NCBI GenBank assembly: GCA_963277665.1
Contig: OY728121.1
Span: 961,284,097 to 961,348,096 of the forward strand
Source: Viscum album
Taxonomy: Eukaryota; Streptophyta; Magnoliopsida; Santalales; Viscaceae
Length of the DNA: 64,000 nucleotides
Direction of reading: 5' to 3'
A program made the translations under genes and the position numbers. The notes under the pieces are model-generated. The model was not told the origin of the DNA. It saw only the letters and a program-made list of their open reading frames with translations, and made no database searches. The stretch's first letter is position 1. The number at the start of each line of letters is the position of its first letter. Of this stretch, positions 34,436-46,282 are shown piece after piece.

Positions 34436-35860
34436 CTACATTTTCTGATCCCCTACACCATCACCTGGACGCACATATTTCCATAGTGCTCTAACCTCAG
34501 CGATCAATTGTGAATTGACCTCCTCGGAAGCGCACAGCCGTGCCTCGAAATCTGACAACCACTGTGTCATCTGAGCAACAGCAGGACCGACAACCATAGC
34601 GCGTGACACTACAGAACAAGGAATCCATGTTCCATAGGTCAAACTATTTCCATGCCCGTCCCGACCAATAATGCGATGAAAGATCTCATCCCTTTGCATG
34701 GGAATCTGTCGCTAGTCCTCTGGAAGATGTTCTAACTTAACTTCAAATTGAGCTCGTGAAATATTTAAATATATATACATATATTAATATACAGATTTTA
34801 TGTATGTATTGGTAATGAGTAAAAGCACTTACTATCAATGTTGCAGCCTCTGGATCATTGCGATCACGAGTCCTCATCCACACCGACATTTTATCAGTCG
34901 GTGCACCTTTCTCCTGCAACTGTATATGAATAGAATATAAACACAAAACCATATTAATTAATAAATTAAAAAATGAATAATAAATACCTCATGTCAGATT
35001 TGAGACACTTGACGAGTCCCGAGCCTGTGAGGTGGTCCCTACAATGCTCGATTCTCAGAATGGCGTGTTGACACCTCCTACATTCAATTCATTCAAATTT
35101 CCAATAAATCACACATTCTTGAAAATATATATACCAAAATAAATATACAAACCACAACACCCTCAGTATACCAATATGCAACTAAATCACACCACTGAGC
35201 TGGGAGGACACCTCTCGGGACTTTTTCCAGAATGTCTGGGGCACCCACATTTGGTACCCAGTAGTCCCTCTTGACTTTTCCTTTATAGTCTTTCCAAATC
35301 TTATGGCATTTGATCAGACACACTAGCCGAAACTCATTGGGACGTAATATTAAATTTTTCTATTAAAGAAAAAAAATCACATATGTTATTATTGTTTATA
35401 CATAGGGAATAAAGTAAAATGGTCTTCTTACCTGAACCTCCCTCCAAAGACGATTTAATGTGTCCTAAGGGATAGAATCCCAGTCATGAGTTGTCAATGG
35501 AAATTGATGTGGGTCATGTATGATATGACCCAGCTGGTGAATAAATGCAGGGGAATTCCATCCCACAGGATTAAATACCTCATCAAATGAAACATCAAAA
35601 GTAATGTTGGAATTCCTTGATAATACGCCACGACCAGGGCCTCTCTTGCGAGAGGAAGAAGCAGTTGAGTCTGATCCTGTTGAAAATAATTTTATATATA
35701 ATTTGATAGATGTTATAAATATATATATATTTTTATCAATTAAAAAAAAATTGAGAAAATGACAATAAAACATACCACGACCCTGAGACGTAGATGCCTC
35801 AAATGGATGATGTGGATCTGCTGCCTCTTCCCCTGACATGCCTCCAGTCATGGAAAACAT
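34436..35860 (-). pseudogene. Transposase_24-like second gene of CACTA-2 (TNPA-type)
   Basis: Start at 35860 (MFSMTGGMSGEEAADPHH). Exon 1 ends in a GTATGT donor near 35776. Exon 2 starts near 35678 (SDSTASSSRKRGPGRG), carries an in-frame TAG after TTHDWDSIP and ends NRLWREVQ at a GTAAGA donor near 35432. Exon 3 (about 35360-35150) reads LRPNEFRLVCLIKCHKIWKD, VKRDYWVPNVGA and WCDLVAYWYTEG, a clear Transposase_24 pattern. Later pieces hold MSVWMRTRDRNDPEAA (34888-34840) and a final exon to 34436 with DEIFHRIIGRDGHGNSLTYG and a coiled-coil-like tail. Unlike CACTA-1, no Ulp1-like domain follows. The predicted role is binding the GCGACCGCC subterminal repeats. The stop codon suggests inactivity. 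Confidence 0.78.
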
Positions 35861-36273
35861 TAGAATGGGGACTATCCAAAATGTCCAAATGATAAATTGA
35901 CTTTTTTTAAAAAAAAAAACTTGTACAGTTGTTAATCAAAAAAAAGGTATTGAATAATTAGTTGTGAATGAATTTTAAAAAATAGGAAAGTTAACAAAAT
36001 AGATATAAAAATTATGTACAAAACCAATCAATGAATAGCCAAATTTCAAATTGAAATAATAAAAATTCAAGCAGCACATGAACCAAATGAAGAATACCTC
36101 AATGGGAAGATACACTGACAGTAACATCAATATAACATGTGTTAAATCAACCTAAATATTTATAACTGAATAAACTTCCAAAAGTGAGGATTAAAAATTA
36201 TAAGTATTTATAAAATGGTTAGATAATTTATGATATCCTAGTCTGAATAGTGGGAAAACAATTATACCTTTCA
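35861..36273. other. Spacer between the two CACTA-2 genes
   Basis: About 0.4 kb of AT-rich DNA between the end of the transposase gene and the start of the Transposase_24-like gene, both on the minus strand. It may hold the second gene's promoter or an intron if the two are co-transcribed, as in Spm. Confidence 0.4.
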
Positions 36274-39154
36274 TTAAGCATGAAAATCGACTGTTTCTCC
36301 TTCAACAGCCGCTCTGACCCAATAAATATCTTCTTCACGTTGAACTACGGTATATTGATCAAGCTTTTGGGAAACAAAAGGAACAGTCTTGAGTTCATCT
36401 TGTTCAAATACAAACACTCCTTGCAGAGAAATTTTGACAACAACTTGCCAACTTGCATTAAAAGTCAAAGTAACGAAGAATACTTGTTCCACTTGTTATG
36501 TCAAAATTAAAGTTGCATTATCAACTCATCCATTTATGTATAACATATAGTTAAAATTTACCAATGAAAAATGATATTGATCAACTTTACATCCACGCAC
36601 TGGATCAACTCAATTACACTTTAAAAATATGTACTTCAACCCATGTGAGTATACAACTTCAATGATGTCTATCAATTGACCATAGTAATAACCAAAATCA
36701 ACAAATGGACAACTGATGCCACTGTTTTGTGTTTCTCATTTGTCATCAACATCTTTAATGAAAAATTGGAAACCATTAGCATCTATAGATTTATAACAAT
36801 GAGCCATTATAGATGGACCCTCAACCAGTTGGATAAATTCATCAGTTAGTGTGGGGTCCCCTAACTCCCTCAGCTTATGAACCTACATAATTCATAGAAT
36901 TCAATAATTATATATGCAGAAATAAATTATTATAATACTTCACTCATAATGAAAATCAATTTATACATACATAATCCTTGAACCAATCATGAAATGACGC
37001 ATAATGAGAATTTTGAATTTGAAACTCAGTCGCACGATACATCTCTTCTTTTATCTCATTAATGTGTTTCCTGCAAATGATAACGCGATGTTTAAATGAT
37101 CAAATTATGCAAAAAAAACATGTAAAAGTTAAACAATAAAAGTGATAAGATACTTACTGCATTAATGGTGCAACTGATGGAGTATTGAACAAGATATATA
37201 GATGTGCTTGTATCCACTCGATGTTGTCCATATCATATGTGGTTCCTTCTCTAACTAAACCGTCATGAATCCGAGAGGGCTAATCTAATTTTTTTCAACA
37301 TCCGTAAGATATTCTGCACAAAAAGTAGTACACTCATCCATAAAATAACCATTGGCTATTGATGCCTCCGGAAGAGCTCTATTGCGTACAAATCGTTTCA
37401 ATTTACTCAAATACCGCTCAATAGGATACATCCACCTAAATTCCACTGGACCAGCATACATTACATCATCAGTTTGGTGCACTATTAAGTGGAACATAAC
37501 ATCAAAAAATGAGGGGGGAAATATTTTCTCAAAGTGAAAAAGTGTAAGTACAATTCGGTCTTGTAAACATTTTAAATCACTCATTAGTTGATTTATTAAA
37601 CAAAGTTATCTAAAAAAATTACTCATCTTAATCAACAGCTGAACAACATTGGGGGATAAACAATCACAAATTGCGATTGGAATCAACTACTGAAGTAGTA
37701 TGTGATTGTCATGACTTTTCAACCCTTGCAATGTCTTTCTCATCAAATTCACACACTTCAAAATATTAGAAGAGTAACCATCAGGAACCTTGAGAATCTT
37801 AAAAATGGAAAGAAATGTCTCTTTATCCTTTTTAGTCACCGTATACTATGTAGCAGGCATATATGCCTTGTTTCCCTCAGCTAACTGTAAATGCAACTGT
37901 TTCCTTAAACCCATTTCTTCCAAATCACGGTGTGTAGTAACATATTCCTTTGATTTTCCATTGACACCTAAAATGGTCCACAATATGTTATCACAATCAT
38001 TTTTTTCAATGTTCATGACATCCAAATTATGCCATAGCATGTTAGTTTTCCAATATGGAAGAATATAAAAAATAATTTTCTTTTTCCAATTGTGACTGCG
38101 CTGCCTACCCTCAACACGAATATTACGTACTGGAGGAGCCACCAAATCCTGAATTTCATATACCGTGCGGATGTTTTCTTACTAATTCTGCGATAACATT
38201 TCGACTCCTATCATTATCTTTGGTGATGGGATGAACTCTCTAGAACCATCAAATTCCACTCTATCCTTTCTGAACTAGTGCTGAGGGGGGAGAAAACGTT
38301 TGTGACCCATGTATGCCCATTTTTTGGAATGATTATGCCATAAATATTTTTTTACTTTTGTTGCAACAGGGGATAGAAAATTCTTCTTTCATACTCCATC
38401 CTGATAAATTTTCATAATCTGGGAAGTCATTGATTGTCCACAATAAAGCAGCCTGCAGTTTGAACATTTCATTCGTTTCACAGTCATAATTCATCACACC
38501 ATCGCCCCAAAATTCATTCAACTCATCAATCAATGGCTGAATATAAACATCAATCTTATCCCCCCAGACTTTTAGGTCCATCAATAAGAGTGGAAAGTAA
38601 TATAAATTGTTTCTTCATACAAATCCACAGAGGAAGATTATACAGAACCAACACTCCGGGCCATGTGCTATGAGTTGCACCAACCATAGACTTTAATGGA
38701 TTGAAACCATCTGCTGCCAATCCCAATCGGACATTACGAACATCTTTAGAAAAGTTGGGATGTCTCTTATCAAAATCCTTCCATGCATGAGAGTCTACCG
38801 GGTGGGTTGACATATCACTTTAATGAACTCTTTCTGCATGCCATCTCATTAAATTAGAATCTTTAGATGACATAAAAAAACTTTTCAACCTTGGTTTAAG
38901 GGGAAAGTAACTCATTTCTTTTAAGGAAATTGGTTTCCCCTGTATCATAATCTGACTTTGATGAGTCTGATTTCCCCTGTTCTCTTTCCACCTGGAAGCA
39001 CCACAAACCGTACAAATATCCAAATGGGCAGTTTCCTTTCTAAACAACATATAGTTGTTTGCACATGCATCTATGGTCTCATATGTAAAACCTATGTTCT
39101 CTGTCAACTTACGAGAATGGTAATACGACTCAGGAATATTAGCGTCGACAGGAA
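36274..39154 (-). pseudogene. CACTA-2 TNP2-type transposase, 3' part (tnp2, DUF4218, DUF4216)
   Basis: From the copia junction downward the minus strand reads VLPVDANIPESYYHSRKLTE, IDACANNYMLFRKE and a CTVCGASRW zinc-ribbon-like pair. Next come RNVRLGLAADGFNPLKSMVG, then after a frameshift near 38570 DKIDVYIQPLIDELNEFW and ALLWTINDFPDYENLSGWS. NLDVMNIEKND (near 38010-38040) follows, then DUF4218 (37940-37285) with LRKQLHLQLAEG, FPPSFFDVMFHLIVHQ and VEFRWMYPIERYL. Later exons (37070-36966, 36890-36510, 36492-36274) give the linker and DUF4216, ending REEDIYWVRAAVEGE and a stop at 36274. Frameshifts and stops are scattered through it. It joins 60815-61294 across the copia insertion. Confidence 0.87.
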
Positions 39155-39159
39155 GAACC
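39155..39159. repeat. Target site duplication of the copia element, left (GAACC)
   Basis: GAACC precedes the LTR at 39160 and is repeated at 60746-60750. Confidence 0.88.
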
Positions 39160-40803
39160 TGTTGGATCTGAATCTACAGATTATACACAAGAGCGGGTGA
39201 ATTGTGTCTTTCACAATTTTTCGATAACTCTTCTCTTGAACGAGTAATGTCCTTTATACTTTATCATATTTGATCATGTAGCGGAATAAGTAAAAATTAA
39301 TACCACAAAGATGTATAGTGGTTCGGGGAACAGAAAGCCCCGAGTCCACTCCACCAACGCTCTACTCCACGAGCTTGATCATTTTCACTATCGGGTCCTC
39401 TTTTCTACAGACCGATTCACAACTGCGTACAGGCAGTTGACACCTTTACAATCCAAGGCGAAACAAAGCCTTCTAGTTCAAACATGAACCTACATAGCTT
39501 AGAACGAGAAGCTAGTTACTCAAGAATAAAATAATTTCAGAAAGAAACTTCCATTTGATCTTCACAATTGCAACAGAATGCAATTGACAGCAGATGGATC
39601 GAAGTCTCTAGAAATATTGATCTTCAAGACAAAGAAGTTCTGAGTTGACCCAGTTGTAGTAGATATAGAGATATAGTTCATAACCTCAGCATTAGTAGAT
39701 CCAAAGTAGATATTTGATGTAGAACAGGGGAATCTTCTATTGACTTCCTTCTTCTTGAACAAACAGAGCTTTTACGCTCCTGTTGAATCAGCAGATCAAT
39801 CGTGAATAGTTTCATTATCTGTTTTCCACCTTTTTCAATAATAGATCGATCAAAGCCCCTTGTTATTCTTTTTTTGGTGTTTCAGAGAGAACATATATAA
39901 TAAAACATATCTCCTGCATATTTAGATCCATAACAGTCGCCTTCCGATTCACGATATTCAATATTTTTAATTTACATAGAAATCGTAACTTCCCTTAAGA
40001 CTCGACATAAAAATCTCCTTTTAATTCGATCTTAAATACATTAATAAAACACGGATTTCAATCAGTCAAAGTCATAATTTAAAAATGACATTAAATCTGG
40101 CTTGAAATCCGCCCAGAAATCGTCTTACTAATCATTGTACATAAATACTGTCTGCCAAAAATTTTGACGCCAAACGTAAGGTTGATGACGTAGCCTCCAA
40201 ATGTAGGGTTAAAAACGTAAGGTTGAAAAAAAACGTAAGGTTAATCATCCATACTTTTTCTTCAACACTCAAACGTATGGTAAAAGATCCATACTTTTAA
40301 TTGATCCATACTTTTCCAAGAACATATGGTTGTTCACAAAAGTAAGGTTGATGAACCACACATTTGAGAAATAAATGTACCTCTTAGAATTTACGCACGG
40401 TTCTCCTTCCATATGTTGCTGATAACCAAAATGTAGGGTTCCTTCCTAATGTAAGGTTCTTCTTCCATACTTTTCTGAAAACGTACAGTTGTTTAACCAT
40501 ACTTTTTTCTTATCTCAAAAAGTATACACTTTTCATCCTTACGCTATGTTTATCCACATAGGGTATGAACAATGATTCCAGAACGCGCAAAAATAGATTC
40601 CATGCTAAGTAATAAATTCTTTTTATTTCAAGAGTAAAATAAATTAACAAGCTCTTGAAAAATACTAAATAAAATCATTAGAAAATAACTAAGGGTATTT
40701 GCGAGCATCAAAATTATCATAAAGAGATAGAGTATTATTTTCATTAATCTCCCCCTTTAAATAACATTAATACGTATTGTTGAAAACAATACATTTCTCA
40801 ACA
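39160..40803 (-). repeat. 3' LTR of the copia element (1.64 kb)
   Basis: Matches 59042-60745 over its whole length, apart from about 60 bases present twice in the other LTR. It contains a dense cluster of short motifs (CGTAAGGTT, CCATACTTTT and variants) at about 40165-40560. On the minus strand it starts TGTTGAGAAAT and ends CAGATCCAACA. Confidence 0.92.
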
Positions 40804-41010
40804 ATCTCCCCCTTTTTGATGATCAAAAAACCCATAAAATTATTAAAATTATTTAAACAGAATTAACTTTCAAAATTCGTTATAAAGTTTTAAATAAAAA
40901 CTTCTCCCTCAATAAAATGAATTCTCCCACTAATTGTGTTTATCCAAATTCTCCCCCTAAATAAAATGTCGGTTTTGATGTTGTGTTTATCCAAATTCTC
41001 CCCCTTTTTG
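40804..41010 (-). other. Multiple polypurine tracts of the copia element
   Basis: The LTR-adjacent unit (40804-40817; AAAAAGGGGGAGAT on the minus strand) is the expected plus-strand primer. Similar purine-rich units recur upstream near 40905, 40920, 40948 and 40998 (GGGGGAGAATTTGG type). Repeated polypurine units are a known Sirevirus feature. Confidence 0.75.
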
Positions 41011-41232
41011 TGATATCAAAAATAATTAAAAATCATGGATTTTAACACTTTTAATATTGCACTGAACTGTTAGTAAATGTAATTACGAACTGTTTATCAA
41101 TAATTAAATCTGGAGTACTGGAATATTAAAAATAAAGTTAGTAAAACAAATAAAGAAATAAACAAATAAACAATGAAGAAAAATTTTCATTCAAAAACAG
41201 GAGTATATACATGAAAATGATATACACAGGAA

Positions 41233-43392
41233 TCAAGGTTTGGGTAAGATAGGCAATATGGTGTATCTCCTCTGGATTGAAGACTTGATTTCTGTAAACT
41301 GTTCCCGAAGTCTCTTAATCATTCCATATCTAAGCTTGATAATGAGCTCTCTGTTCTCTTGAGTCATATGAATATCCTCAATTAAATTGACTCTGAAAAA
41401 CTCATGCATCCTTTCCTCTTTTTCAAAAAATAATGACAGCTTCTCCGATAACTGATCTAACAGAATTCTGATCGATGGCTCACTATATGTTAGTTGATCC
41501 ACTAAGAACTTATGATTGTTCAGAAACACTGACAAAGGAGCACTGTTACACTGAAGATCTTGTATCCTGTCATTCATATTTCTCAACACAGTTGTGATAA
41601 CCTGAAACCTTCTGATTAAATCAGGTGAAGTACCTGATCCACTAACAGCATTATTTGCAACTGATGCAAATTGGTTCTCCATAAACAACTTCAGATCTGA
41701 TAAATCTGACTTCATAACCATTTCAGATTTTAATTGTGAAACAGCAGTCAGCATATCCTCTTTAAACATTTAAACTTATTTCCTGGAAACTGTACACTCC
41801 TTCATATTTAGAAACATCAAAAGTTCTAAGTCTAGGGCATTTCTCAGAGAAGCATTCTCAGATTCCAACTAAGATATTTTTCTGTACAGTTCTTCAACTT
41901 CTTCTTTTCTAGAATCAGATGAACCATGTGCTTGATTCACAATCTCAGGTTGATGCAGTAGTACCAAAGGCAATGATTCAGCATTAGATTTCTCTTTTTC
42001 TCTGTCCCGAGAGGGTTGGTCCACAAATTTTTCCTTAGAGTTTTCAAACTCCTCCACAGAAAAATCCTCTTGAAGTACCTTTGTTTGAGCTTCAGAAGCA
42101 TGCTCATAACATTCCTCTGCATCTTTGTCTTCCTCTTGAATTTCAAGAACAATATTTTCATAAGTTTCTTGAGGTCTGTCAACTTCTTCACCAGGAACTG
42201 CCTCCATTTCTTGTTCTTGTTGAAGTGGAACTTCAACATCAGCTACAATTTGTTCCTGATATTCCCTTTGAGTTTCTTCTTGAGCTCCGGATTTCCCTAC
42301 TAGAGTCGTTCTCTGAGTAACATCTTCCATGGTTTTATCAGCAACAACTTCTCTCACAAAAGAATAAGTAAATAAAGGTTCTGTTTTAGTTTCCAAAGCA
42401 GTGGAAGTGACTTCCTCATTTATTGGTCTCTTTCTTCTTTATTGAAGTCCCTCTTGACTTCTGTCTTCCTCAACATCTGCCACTTCAAAGTGAATCCTTC
42501 TTGCTACATTTCTGACTCTGGATTCAGTTTTTCCATCCTTGGACTTAGCAGTTTGAGCCTCAGCACTCTCTGAGTCTTCCTCATCTCCTACTGAAAAAAG
42601 TTTTCCTTTAATTATGCTCCAGAAATATCCAACTTTCCTCAAAGTTCCAGCATTAAACGTATTACTATGATGACAATTGACTCTTGCATCCACTAATCTC
42701 ACCATGTCTTTCTTAAACAATAGCTTAGAAATAAATCTACCAAAGGGATAGAAATTCATCATGGCCTCGCTTTGACAGTAGTAACTGAGATACCTTATCA
42801 TATATCTTGGAAAGTTTAACTTGATATCACTTAACATAAGAAACATTATATACATATCAGGGTACAAAATCATCTCCATTTCTGCCATCCATGGAGCTAT
42901 TCCAGTTTGAATAAATTTGATCAAAATCTTCTGATCAGGCTCCAAATCCTTAACAAACGTTTTCTTTATCGTCTTGGTACCAAAAAGAAAATACATGATG
43001 TCCTCGGATTTATGCATAGAATCTCCTATATTCTTCAAGTCAAAATAAAAAACTCCCCCATGAGGGCAGTTGAGAATCTGACTAATCTCTATTGAAGAGA
43101 TTGAGAAATATTTATCCTCTATATTAGCCATCATACTGTTCTCTGTATCTCCTAGACTAAACTGTACAGATTTGTAGAAGTATCTAAGTTCTACTTCATT
43201 CAAAAATTCTGTATTTTCACTGTTGAACAATTGTTCAAGATTCTGAACCGACAGCTCTTACTTCAACAACAGATTCGTCTGAAATAACCAGTCAAGATCA
43301 ATTACCTTTCCCTGTAATATTTTTCTTCCCTTAGTGCGTTATCTATTGGCATTGCTCATCTCGTCCTCACTGGCTCTTTTAGTCCTTACCAT
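41233..43392 (-). pseudogene. Additional Sirevirus ORF downstream of pol (env-like position), about 720 codons
   Basis: One reading frame runs from MVRTKRASEDEM at 43392 to 41233 and is broken by at least five stops (for example 43258-43260, 42439-42441, 41869-41871). The N-terminal 250 residues contain SQILNCPHGGVFYF, IQTGIAPWMAEMEM and MIRYLSYYCQSEAMM, a globular domain often seen in plant retroelement accessory ORFs. The middle is very acidic (Glu-rich). The C-terminus (41769-41233) looks coiled-coil. I see no obvious signal peptide or membrane anchor, so the name env-like reflects only its position after pol. Its function is unknown. Confidence 0.7.
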
Positions 43393-43656
43393 TTCTACGA
43401 GAGTCTCTGAAGGTTTGAAGGTTAGGGTTTCAGAAGTTCGAAGGTTAGGGTTTCAGAAGAGGAAGTACGATTTTTGGATTTGGAAAGGGTTTCGATAGAA
43501 GTGAAAGGGTTTAGAAGTAGAAAGGGATATGACAGCCTTGATTCACGTGTAATCACTAATCATTAAATATATTTTAAAAAAAATTATACGACAAAATAAA
43601 GAAAACCTTAAACAATATCCAATAAACAAAATAAAACTTACATAAATAAAAAAATA

Positions 43657-45447
43657 TTATTTAAAATTAAATAAACCCAGCTCTCCCTTAATAAAATCAA
43701 ACCTTGCAGTGGGAAGTGGTTTAGTAAAAATATCTGCTAATTGAATTTCAGTATATATAAATTCTAAAAATATGTCTTTTTTAATAACATGATCTCTTAA
43801 AAAGTAATTCCTTATATCAATGTGCTTAGTTCTAGAATGACTAATAGGATTTTTTGTAATATTAATTGCACTCGTATTATCACATAAAATAGGTGTATTA
43901 TTAAAATTCAATCCAAAGTCCATAAGAGTGTTTTTCATCCACAACACTTGTGCACAGCAACTACCAGCAGAAACATATTCTGCCTCAGCTGTTGACAGGG
44001 CAACTGAATGTTTTTTCTTACTAGACCATGATACTAAGGACTTTCCTAGAAAGTGACATGTACCTGAAGTAATTTTTCTATCTAATCTACAATTTCCAAA
44101 GTCAGCATCTGAATATGAAATCAAATTAAAATCATAAGTCTTAGGATAAATAAGATATTGAAAAACAATTCCTTTTAAAAATCTAAAAATTCTTTTAACA
44201 TCAGTTAGATGGGATTCTTTAGGATTTGATTGAAATCTAGCACAAAGACATACTGAATATATTATATCTGGCCTACTAGTAGTAAGATATAACAAACTAC
44301 CAATCATACCTCTATATAACTTGTTGCCAACGGACTTGCCAGTTTCATCCAAATCATGTTTTATATTAGTACACATAGGAGTTGTAAATGACTTGTTGTT
44401 TTCAAGAATAAATTTCTTAAGTAAATCATTAATGTATTTTCTTTGATTTAAAACATTTCCAAAATCTTTTTGAAATATTTGAAGACCCAAAAAGAAATTT
44501 AATTCTCCCATCATACTCATTTCAAATTCTTCTTGCTTTAATATTGAAAATTCATGACAAAGAGTTTTATTAGTTGATCCAAAGATTACATCATCAACAT
44601 AAATTTGAACCAATAAAACATTATTTTTCACAGTTTTCTTAAAGAGTGTTGGGTCTGGAATTCCAATAGTAAAATCATTTTTCAAAAGAAAAGAACTTAA
44701 TCTTTCATACCAAGCTCTAGGTTCCTGTTTAAGGCTATAAAGAGCTTTAGTAAGTTTAAAAATAGAATCAGGTTTTTGAGACTTTTCAAAACCAGGAGGT
44801 TGCTCAACATAAACTTCCTCCATTAAATAACCATTTAAAAAGGAAGATTTAACATCCATCTGAAATAATTTAAAATTCATATAAGATACATAGGCTAAAA
44901 GGATTCTAATGGATTCTAACCTTGCTATAGGTGAAAAAGTCTCATCATAATATATTCCTTCTTTTTGATTATAACCTTTAGCTACTAATTTTGGTTTATT
45001 TCTAGTTATTGTGCCTTGGTCATCCTATTTATTTCTAAAGACCCATTTGGTTCCTATTACAGGATAATTCTTAGGTCTTTCAACTAATTCCCAAACTTCA
45101 TTTCTTTTAAACTGGTTTAATTCATCTTGAATTGAAATTACCCAGCTTTCATCATCTAAAGCTTCTTCTATAGTCTTGGGTTCTTGTTGAGATAGAAAGG
45201 CAGAGAATTCCACTATGTTTCCTAAGTTTCTTCTAGTTTGAACACCAGTTTCTGGGTCACCTATTATAGTTTCTAAAGGGTGATTCTTTAGGGTTCTAGA
45301 ATGTATTGGTAATATATTTAAAGGTTCTTCAGTATCATGTTCCTCTGAACTGGACTGAATTTCTTTTATATCATTTTCAAAATCATTCTTTAAATTCTCA
45401 AGTCTCATGTTATCCTTAGAGTCAAGTTCATCCATTTGTTCTGTCAT
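43657..45447 (-). pseudogene. Copia pol: reverse transcriptase and RNase H
   Basis: The first block (45447-45025) has the pre-RT linker and VIGTKWVFRNK, ending in a stop. The second (44880-43657) begins [17 protein letters not shown] and contains the catalytic YVDDVIFGS motif (near 44600), then [16 protein letters not shown]. RNase H follows with [20 protein letters not shown] and ADIFTKPLP, and a natural stop falls at 43657. Two ORF pieces in one frame separated by stops indicate point decay rather than large loss. Confidence 0.9.
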
Positions 45448-45449
45448 CT

Positions 45450-46282
45450 TCTCAAAAGGACCAGATTCCTAAAATTTCACATGAACTGATTCTTCAACAA
45501 TATTTGAATTCTTATTATAAACTCTATAAGCTTTGGAGGTAGCAGAATATCCCAAGAAAATACCTTCATCAGATTTTGGATCAAACTTACCAATATTATC
45601 CTTGGTGTTTAAGATATAAACTTTTCATCTAAAAACTGTAAAGTAATTTACTTTAGTTTTTCTGTTATTCCATAGTTCATAGGGTGTTTTTTTCAAAATA
45701 GGTCTAATTAAAACTCTATTAATTATATAAAAATATTTATTCACAACTTCTGCCCAGAAATATATAGGTAGGCTATATTCATTTAACATAGTTCAATCCG
45801 TTTCTTGAATTGTTCTATTTCTTCTTTCTACAATCCCATTTTGTTGAGGTGTTCTTCATGTAAAGAATGTGTGTTTAATACCCATATTTGAGCAAAAGGA
45901 ATTAAATTCCAGATTCTCAAATTCTCCACCATGATCACTTCTCAATGAGATTATATTGAAATATTTTTCATTTTGGACAAATTTTCATAACCTTTCAAAT
46001 AAAGTAAAAGCTTCATTTTTAAATTTCAAGAAGAAAATCCATGTAAATATTGAATAGTCATCGACTAAAACATATACATATAATTTACTAGATAATCTTG
46101 CTACTCTTAAAGGTCCAAAAAAATCCATATGAATAATTTCTAGAGGTTTAGATGTAGAAAACTTATTAATATATTTGAAGGATGATTTGTGTTTCTTTCC
46201 AAGTTGACATGCATCACAAAATCTGTCACTTTCAAATTTGAGACAAGGTAAATCATAAACAAAATGTTTCTTAGATAACTTA
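45450..46282 (-). pseudogene. Copia pol: integrase core
   Basis: Starts at the gypsy junction with KLSKKHFVYDLPCLKF and then FCDACQLGKKHKSSF, completing the zinc-binding HHCC region. The core follows: IIHMDFFGPL gives the first catalytic Asp, SLRSDHGGEFEN the second, and RTPQQNGIVERRNRT the catalytic Glu. A stop at about 45985 (FERL*) and others at 45852 and 45792 interrupt the frame. It would insert the cDNA copy into the genome. Confidence 0.87.
46278..46282. repeat. Target site duplication of the chromovirus, left (ACTTA)
   Basis: ACTTA directly precedes TATAACGACCC at 46283 and is repeated at 56790-56794. Confidence 0.88.

Noticed and set aside
41869..42396. Glu-rich 175-codon frame as a separate host gene
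   Set aside because: It is in the same frame as the segments on either side (43392-42439 and 41769-41233), separated by single stops, so it belongs to the Sirevirus additional ORF.
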